DNA of 16,543 bases from the NCBI GenBank assembly GCA_023134955.1, contig JAGLUC010000165.1:1-16543 (forward strand), in the 5' to 3' direction. Positions within the stretch are counted from its first letter, which is position 1. Each line of letters opens with the position of its first letter. This document shows positions 13,168 to 16,543 of the stretch, one piece after another. This DNA comes from Methylococcales bacterium. GTDB taxonomy: Bacteria; Pseudomonadota; Gammaproteobacteria; Methylococcales; Methylomonadaceae. The notes beneath the pieces are model-generated. The model was not told the origin of the DNA and ran no database searches. It saw nothing but the letters and a program-made list of their open reading frames with translations. The position numbers and the translations under genes are program-made.

Positions 13168-13875
13168 TTAACCATTTTTAACCACACTCCCCTCAAATTT
13201 ATCACCATTTAAATAATTCTTAAGGTTTTCTAAATTTCTACCATTCATAGTAATCAATTCCAAATTCTCTTCATTAGAAAACTTAATCGCCACTGGATCA
13301 AAAGGAGCATTCATACCAGGCGTCCATTTATTATCAATCATATTCTGCAATTCATTCCAAGACAACTCATCTAATTTTTTAGCATCGGAAAATTTATTCG
13401 GATCCTTATCATAAATATAATCAATATTGGACAAATTAATCATCTTTCCAATCTCTAAATATTTAGCCAAAAGAGCTGTGTCGTAATCAGTAGAAAAACC
13501 TGGTCGCCACCCAGCCGCAATAATAATTGGTTCTTTACATTTATAAAAATCTTCCAAATCATGAGGATTAGTATTTATTCTAGGATAAGCATAATCACGA
13601 AAAATTGTTCGTACTAAATGAGCATTTAATCGTGTTGCGTGAATTCCTAACCAATCTTTATCTTCATTAGTAACGTGTTCTGAAATCTCCCCTGCTACAC
13701 TTGCATAATTACGAGCTGTTTTACCACCTCCCGTAATAAAAACAAATTTTTGATCCTTTTCTTCAATTTGCTTAACAATAATATCCCGAAATTCTTTTAA
13801 AAATTTCCCATCAATCTCTTCTGGAACAATAATAGATCCACCTAAATTAACAACGAAAGTATTTTCTTTTTGCAT
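13168..13875 (-). CDS. pyrH: UMP kinase, archaeal-type (amino acid kinase fold)
   Basis: Phosphorylates UMP to UDP with ATP in pyrimidine nucleotide synthesis; cytoplasmic, 235 aa. The motifs match the archaeal subfamily rather than the usual bacterial PyrH: GGSIIVP at 12-18, GGGKTARNY at 49-57, GIHATRLNAHL (about 77-87), GWRPGFSTD at 122-130 (the place of the archaeal GGTHPGHTTD), NIDYIYDKDPN at 150-160, and FDPVAIKF near the end. The start is ATG (MQKEN). Its promoter is at 13911-13939 with a leader of about 29 nt. The cysteine-rich genes downstream seem co-transcribed but give no hint of a shared function. A role in phosphorylating another small substrate cannot be excluded within this superfamily. 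Confidence 0.85.
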   Translation of the reverse strand: MQKENTFVVNLGGSIIVPEEIDGKFLKEFRDIIVKQIEEKDQKFVFITGGGKTARNYASVAGEISEHVTNEDKDWLGIHATRLNAHLVRTIFRDYAYPRINTNPHDLEDFYKCKEPIIIAAGWRPGFSTDYDTALLAKYLEIGKMINLSNIDYIYDKDPNKFSDAKKLDELSWNELQNMIDNKWTPGMNAPFDPVAIKFSNEENLELITMNGRNLENLKNYLNGDKFEGSVVKNG

Positions 13876-13910
13876 AAAAATAAATTATAAAAATTAGATT
13901 ACTACTTTTG

Positions 13911-13939
13911 ATAATAGCTCAAAAACTAAAAAAAATCAA
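13911..13939 (-). promoter_or_regulatory. Promoter of the UMP kinase cluster
   Basis: On the minus strand TTGATT (13934-13939) lies 17 bp from TATTAT (13911-13916). Both boxes match consensus well, and the predicted start is about 29 nt before the ATG. Confidence 0.6.
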
Positions 13940-13977
13940 ATGATTAATTAGAAAGTTAGTTAGTAGAATTGTAGAAA

Positions 13978-13992
13978 CGTTGCATCGCAACG
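13978..13992. repeat. Short palindrome CGTTGC-ATC-GCAACG
   Basis: A 6-bp stem with a 3-nt loop, preceded by GTAGAAA. It resembles, from memory, the interspersed palindrome of the type GTAGAGACGTTGCATGCAAC found in several bacterial groups. It lies in the 230-bp gap upstream of the UMP kinase promoter. Confidence 0.55.
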
Positions 13993-14058
13993 CTTAGATA
14001 TAAAATCAGAAATTTATAAAATTTAAAAGCAGGAACGGTACCTCGCATCTGTACAGAA

Positions 14059-14078
14059 AAAGCCCGTGTGGCAAACAC
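14059..14078 (-). repeat. Interspersed repeat, copy C (diverged, inverted)
   Basis: AAAGCCCGTGTGGCAAACAC matches the reverse complement of copies A and B at 17 of 20 positions. All three differences are transitions of C/G to T/A type, as expected for a decaying copy in an AT-drifting genome. It lies between the end of the 128-aa membrane protein gene and the UMP kinase promoter. Confidence 0.7.
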
Positions 14079-14105
14079 AAAAAAATTCATAAAAAATTAT
14101 CATTA

Positions 14106-14492
14106 TTAATCACAAGAAGATGTCTTTGTGTAACCTTTGTTGACTGCATCCTCGTCTGAAGAGAAACATCTTAAATTTTCTGAAATAATTTTCTCTGCAT
14201 ACGAACAAGTTGGCGGATAATATTTACTTCCTTTTTTACTTCCAACATAAATACATGTTGTCAAAACTTCTCCTATTTTATTTTTTTCTTCGGCAGATGA
14301 TTCACTTGAATTAATAATAACTGGAGGAACTTCTGGCATTGAAATAACTAGTGGCTCCTGAGAAATTCCTTTCCCTTTCATAATTCCAAAAGTAAAACTA
14401 ATCAATGTTATTAAAAAAATACCAAAGCCCACAACTATTCTACGTTCATTTTTAACAAAAAAACTCACTAAATTCCTAAAATAATTTCTCAT
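14106..14492 (-). CDS. Membrane-anchored protein with a C-terminal Cys motif, 128 aa
   Basis: One membrane segment (about 19-38) follows a basic N-terminus. Then come a Pro-rich linker (47-60) and a C-terminal domain with four cysteines (80, 96, 109, 127) in the arrangement YVGSKKGSKYYPPTCSYAEK, then SENLRCFSSDEDAVNKGY, then SSCD. This resembles the small Ada-type metal-binding fold often seen at the end of exported proteins (pattern SKxSKxYHxPxC, then AxxxGYxPxxxC); the assignment is from memory. It probably faces outward and binds metal or has disulfides. I chose the ATG at 14490-14492. An in-frame TTG at 14502-14504 has AAGGA eight bases upstream, but that site would barely be inside the mRNA. 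It is divergent from rpmA, with overlapping promoters. Confidence 0.75.
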   Translation of the reverse strand: MRNYFRNLVSFFVKNERRIVVGFGIFLITLISFTFGIMKGKGISQEPLVISMPEVPPVIINSSESSAEEKNKIGEVLTTCIYVGSKKGSKYYPPTCSYAEKIISENLRCFSSDEDAVNKGYTKTSSCD

Positions 14493-14497
14493 AAATG

Positions 14498-14525
14498 TTG
14501 ACAATATTAATTTCCTTGTTATAAT
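14498..14525 (+). promoter_or_regulatory. Promoter of rpmA
   Basis: A perfect TTGACA (14498-14503) and a perfect TATAAT (14520-14525) are separated by 16 bp, and TG one base upstream of the -10 (14517-14518) makes it an extended -10 as well. This is the strongest promoter in the window, as expected for a ribosomal protein gene. The leader is about 47 nt, without a Shine-Dalgarno site. Confidence 0.88.
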
Positions 14526-14529
14526 AGCA
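14521..14529 (-). promoter_or_regulatory. Divergent extended -10 promoter overlapping the rpmA -10
   Basis: Read on the minus strand, TGC-TATTAT occupies 14529-14521. It shares five of six base pairs with the rpmA -10 on the other strand. The -35 region (about 14544-14549, TTTTCT) is poor. It would start transcription near 14514, for the 128-aa membrane protein. The two polymerases could not bind at the same time. Confidence 0.6.
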
Positions 14530-14578
14530 TAATGAATACTTAAAGAAAAGAAACGAGTAATTATTTAAATTAAATATT

Positions 14579-14857
14579 ATGGCACATAGAAAAGCTGGCG
14601 GTTCCACTAGACTGGGTCGCGATTCTATATCAAAACGTCTTGGCGTAAAAATTTTTGGCTCACAGACAGTAAAAACTGGAAATGTTATCGTTCGACAAAG
14701 AGGTACTAAATTTCATCCTGGGAAAAATGTACTTCGAGGAGCTGATGATACTCTTTTTGCAAGAGTTGATGGAATTGTTGAATTTACTCATAAAAGAGTT
14801 AAAGATTTTACTGGAAAACTTCAAAAAAGAAAGTTTGTACATGTTATCACTGAATAA
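14579..14857 (+). CDS. rpmA: 50S ribosomal protein L27
   Basis: Ribosomal protein of 92 aa whose N-terminus reaches the peptidyl-transferase centre. It starts MAHRKAGGSTRLGRDSISKR, directly with the conserved AHKKAGGSTRNGRDS form and without the cleavable extension of Firmicutes. The motif VIVRQRGTKFHPGKNV and the core TLFARVDGIVEF are typical. The end is slightly longer than in E. coli L27 (85 aa) and basic. It usually follows rplU (L21), but here rplU is absent and it is a single gene with its own strong promoter and terminator. Confidence 0.97.
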   Translation: MAHRKAGGSTRLGRDSISKRLGVKIFGSQTVKTGNVIVRQRGTKFHPGKNVLRGADDTLFARVDGIVEFTHKRVKDFTGKLQKRKFVHVITE

Positions 14858-14881
14858 CATTTGTTTTCTTTATAGAATTTT

Positions 14882-14910
14882 AAAAAACACTTTTTTGCAA
14901 AGTGTTTTTT
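14882..14910 (+). terminator. Intrinsic terminator of rpmA
   Basis: AAAAAACACTTT (14882-14893) and AAAGTGTTTTTT (14899-14910) form a 12-bp stem with the loop TTTGC, the T-rich arm serving as the U-tract. It starts 25 bp after the rpmA stop. Confidence 0.88.
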
Positions 14911-14996
14911 ATATTTAGAAATTTTATAATATTTTAAGCTTATATTCACAACTTATTTAAAACAAAAAAATCTCTGAAAGCTAAATTTTAATTTTG

Positions 14997-15022
14997 CTAT
15001 TTTCTTGTAAACTTGAAAATAG
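14997..15022. terminator. Weak hairpin downstream of mnmA
   Basis: CTATTTTC (14997-15004) and GAAAATAG (15015-15022) can form an 8-bp stem with a 10-nt loop, about 55 bp beyond the mnmA stop. There is no T-run after it on the minus strand, so its action as a terminator is doubtful. Confidence 0.3.
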
Positions 15023-15077
15023 AATAATTCAATCAAATTAAATTTAATAATTTTTCGACCATTGAATTTCATGAAAA

Positions 15078-16133
15078 TCAAACAATCGCCCCGCCACCCA
15101 AACAATATTCACCATCGTAAAAAACCGCAAACTGCCCTGGAGTAATTCCCTGATCTTTTTCCCCTAATTTAACTTTCAATAAATCATCTTCGATAAAATC
15201 AATCTCACAATCATAAAACTTTTCGCCGTGTCGCAACTTAACTCGAAGATTTTTATTTTTAGGTTTGCCACTAATCCAATTCAAATTACTAACCTCAAAT
15301 TCATCCCGTCGCTGATCATCACCACCAAAACCATGCGAAACAAAAACAATATTTTTTTCAATATTTTTATCACAAACATACCACGGACCGCCTGACAATT
15401 CTATCCCTCGCCGTTGCCCAATCGTATACAAATAAGCCCCGTCATGCTCACCGATAATTTCACCAGATTCTTTTTCAATGATTTTACCTTTCTTTTTGCC
15501 TAAATGATGCAACAAAAAATCCCGAAAAGAAATCTTACCTAAAAAACAAATTCCTTGAGAATCTTTACGTTTGGCTGTCGGCAAATTCCACTTCTCTGCT
15601 AATTCTCGAACCTCACTTTTCTGCATTTTCCCAATCGGAAAAATCGCTTTTTGTAATTGTTCTTGCGTTATCATTGCTAAAAAATAAGTTTGATCTTTGA
15701 TAGGATCAGGTGCTATTTTTAATTTTGCCAATTCAGTTTTTTCATCACGATCAACAAAAGCATAATGCCCAGTCGCCACCAAATCAAAATCCTTACCATA
15801 TTTTTCAATAAAAGCTCCAAACTTAATCTGAGAATTACACAAAACATCAGGATTCGGTGTCAAACCTTTCCGAACTGCATCAATTGTATAATTAACAACT
15901 TTTTCGTGATATTCTTTTTGGAATGGTACTACAGACAAAGAAATATTCAACTGATCACAAACCGCTTGTGTATATTCCAAATCTTCTTCCCAAGGACAAG
16001 ATCCTAAATAAGCCATTTCATCCTCCAGCCAAATTTTCAAATAAAAAGCCTGAAGTTCATGACCTTCTTTTTTTAAAATATTTAAAGCCACCGAACTATC
16101 TACCCCACCACTAAGTAAAACTGCAATTTTCAT
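15078..16133 (-). CDS. mnmA: tRNA-specific 2-thiouridylase MnmA
   Basis: ATP-dependent enzyme of 351 aa that adds sulfur to U34 of the tRNAs for Lys, Glu and Gln, improving decoding and frame keeping. It shows the PP-loop SGGVDSS at 8-14, the motif TPNPDVLCNSQIKFG with catalytic Cys99, and GICFLGK with the second Cys at 196. The spacing and positions agree with E. coli C102/C199. The IGQRRG and GPWYV motifs of the tRNA-binding middle region are present, and the end GEYCLGGGAIV is complete. The segment LEDEMAYLGSCPWEEDLEYT (35-54) differs from the shorter loop of E. coli and resembles versions I recall from plastids and other lineages. The gene overlaps its small upstream neighbour by four bases (ATGA). 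The stop is TGA. Confidence 0.97.
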   Translation of the reverse strand: MKIAVLLSGGVDSSVALNILKKEGHELQAFYLKIWLEDEMAYLGSCPWEEDLEYTQAVCDQLNISLSVVPFQKEYHEKVVNYTIDAVRKGLTPNPDVLCNSQIKFGAFIEKYGKDFDLVATGHYAFVDRDEKTELAKLKIAPDPIKDQTYFLAMITQEQLQKAIFPIGKMQKSEVRELAEKWNLPTAKRKDSQGICFLGKISFRDFLLHHLGKKKGKIIEKESGEIIGEHDGAYLYTIGQRRGIELSGGPWYVCDKNIEKNIVFVSHGFGGDDQRRDEFEVSNLNWISGKPKNKNLRVKLRHGEKFYDCEIDFIEDDLLKVKLGEKDQGITPGQFAVFYDGEYCLGGGAIV

Positions 16134-16294
16134 AAAACCGAAATTATTTCAAATAATGATTCATCCCAAAATATTTCAAACATAAAATACAGAACGATAA
16201 AATAAATAATAGTATAAATAAAAAGCTTAATCAAAATAACTTTAAATGTTTTACTCGTAAAAATTTTTTTAAACCAATTTAATATTTTCTTCAT
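16130..16294 (-). CDS. Small membrane peptide, 54 aa, translationally coupled to mnmA
   Basis: A short ORF starting MKKILNWFKKIFTSKTFKVI, with one long hydrophobic segment (about 19-42, LIKLFIYTIIYFIVLYFMF) and a short acidic end. Its TGA overlaps the ATG of mnmA in ATGA, a common sign of coupled translation. An extended -10 promoter lies about 25 nt upstream of its ATG. The basic N-terminus should stay in the cytoplasm. I recognise no family; a role in MnmA function is not implied by the overlap alone. Confidence 0.65.
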   Translation of the reverse strand: MKKILNWFKKIFTSKTFKVILIKLFIYTIIYFIVLYFMFEIFWDESLFEIISVL

Positions 16295-16324
16295 CGCAAA
16301 AAATAGTTAATTTATAATATTATT

Positions 16325-16352
16325 ATTCTAACACGCTCACCAAACAAATCAA
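16325..16352 (-). promoter_or_regulatory. Promoter of the small membrane peptide and mnmA
   Basis: On the minus strand TTGATT (16347-16352) is followed after 16 bp by TAGAAT (16325-16330), with TG one base before the -10. The predicted leader is about 24 nt, with no Shine-Dalgarno site. Confidence 0.6.
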
Positions 16353-16380
16353 GAAACATTAATTTAATTAAAAGAAAAAA

Positions 16381-16400
16381 GTGCTCGCCGCACGGGCTTT
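16381..16400 (+). repeat. Interspersed repeat, copy B
   Basis: Identical over 20 bp to 9790-9809. It is followed by a small hairpin (CCTG-AA-CAGG, 16401-16410) and, 36 bp after the repeat, by the module TGTCATCCTGAAAAAT (16436-16451). Confidence 0.85.
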
Positions 16401-16435
16401 CCTGAACAGGAAATCATAACACCTTGTTTAATTCA

Positions 16436-16500
16436 TGTCATCCTGAAAAATTTTTTTAGTTTTCACAGAAAAATGAAATGATTTATTCAGGGTCTCAGAC
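16436..16500 (+). repeat. TGTCATCCTGAA-type repeat module
   Basis: It begins TGTCATCCTGAAAAAT and ends near TTCAGGGTCTCAG, with CCTGAA (16442-16447) facing TTCAGG (16486-16491) as inverted ends about 38 bp apart. It resembles the module at 9862-9921 in position, relative to the 20-bp repeat, and in its opening sequence. Confidence 0.55.
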
Positions 16501-16512
16501 TTAAAATTAAAT

Positions 16513-16543
16513 TTAAAGTCAAAGTTAAAGTTAAAGTTAAAGT
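16513..16543. repeat. Hexanucleotide tandem repeat TTAAAG at the window end
   Basis: Five units of TTAAAG, the second reading TCAAAG, run to the last base of the window. The array may go on beyond it. Confidence 0.8.

Noticed and set aside
13876..14105. A tRNA or other structured RNA in the gap near the GC-rich bases.
   Set aside because: No cloverleaf, no T-loop GTTCRANNC and no CCA end could be found. The GC-rich parts are explained by the palindrome at 13978 and the repeat at 14059.
14660..14918. Two ORFs overlapping rpmA on both strands.
   Set aside because: They are alternative frames of the L27 gene, which is certain.

Overview
The window looks like two unlike kinds of DNA joined together. 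The left part (about 1-3440, possibly to about 3890) is gammaproteobacterial in character. On the minus strand it carries dnaK, dnaJ and the first 22 codons of dapB. That gene order is common in gammaproteobacteria, the DnaK reads closely like the E. coli type, and the base composition is visibly less AT-rich. The dnaK promoter has a CIRCE operator (HrcA site). To its right lie a (TTC)10 microsatellite and a divergent 98-codon gene with a strong Shine-Dalgarno site and its own terminator.

From about 3960 to the end the DNA is strongly AT-rich, and most genes lack a recognisable Shine-Dalgarno site. The gene content fits a Candidate Phyla Radiation (Patescibacteria) genome with the standard genetic code: an archaeal-type UMP kinase, many small secreted or membrane proteins of unknown role, and an IS200-type transposase of a form I associate with these genomes. 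The phylum is inferred, not proven. The boundary zone holds decayed genes: an hsp20 pseudogene with a 5-bp duplication and a nonsense codon, and an internally deleted IS200/IS605 element with hairpins at both sides.

Layout of the right part: a secreted 219-aa protein (minus); a class A penicillin-binding protein (minus, own promoter); an SRPBCC-domain gene frameshifted at a C7 tract, downstream of a GT4 glycosyltransferase (both minus); a repeat-bearing intergenic region; prepilin peptidase (minus); divergently, an EnvC-like coiled-coil M23 peptidase (plus) with an apparently leaderless promoter. A convergent minus-strand cluster follows (UMP kinase, two cysteine-rich ORFs in one frame separated by a TAA, a 59-aa small protein). 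Then come a membrane-anchored Cys-rich protein and rpmA (L27) with overlapping divergent promoters, and finally mnmA, translationally coupled to a 54-aa membrane peptide.

Functionally the right part mixes cell-envelope work (peptidoglycan synthesis by the PBP, remodelling by the M23 protein, glycosyl transfer, type IV pilin processing) with housekeeping (UMP kinase, L27, tRNA thiolation). Three copies of a 20-bp repeat lie in intergenic gaps, two of them with a TGTCATYCTGAA-like module. No tRNA, rRNA or CRISPR array was seen. The main question is whether the two halves are a real horizontal transfer or an assembly chimera.
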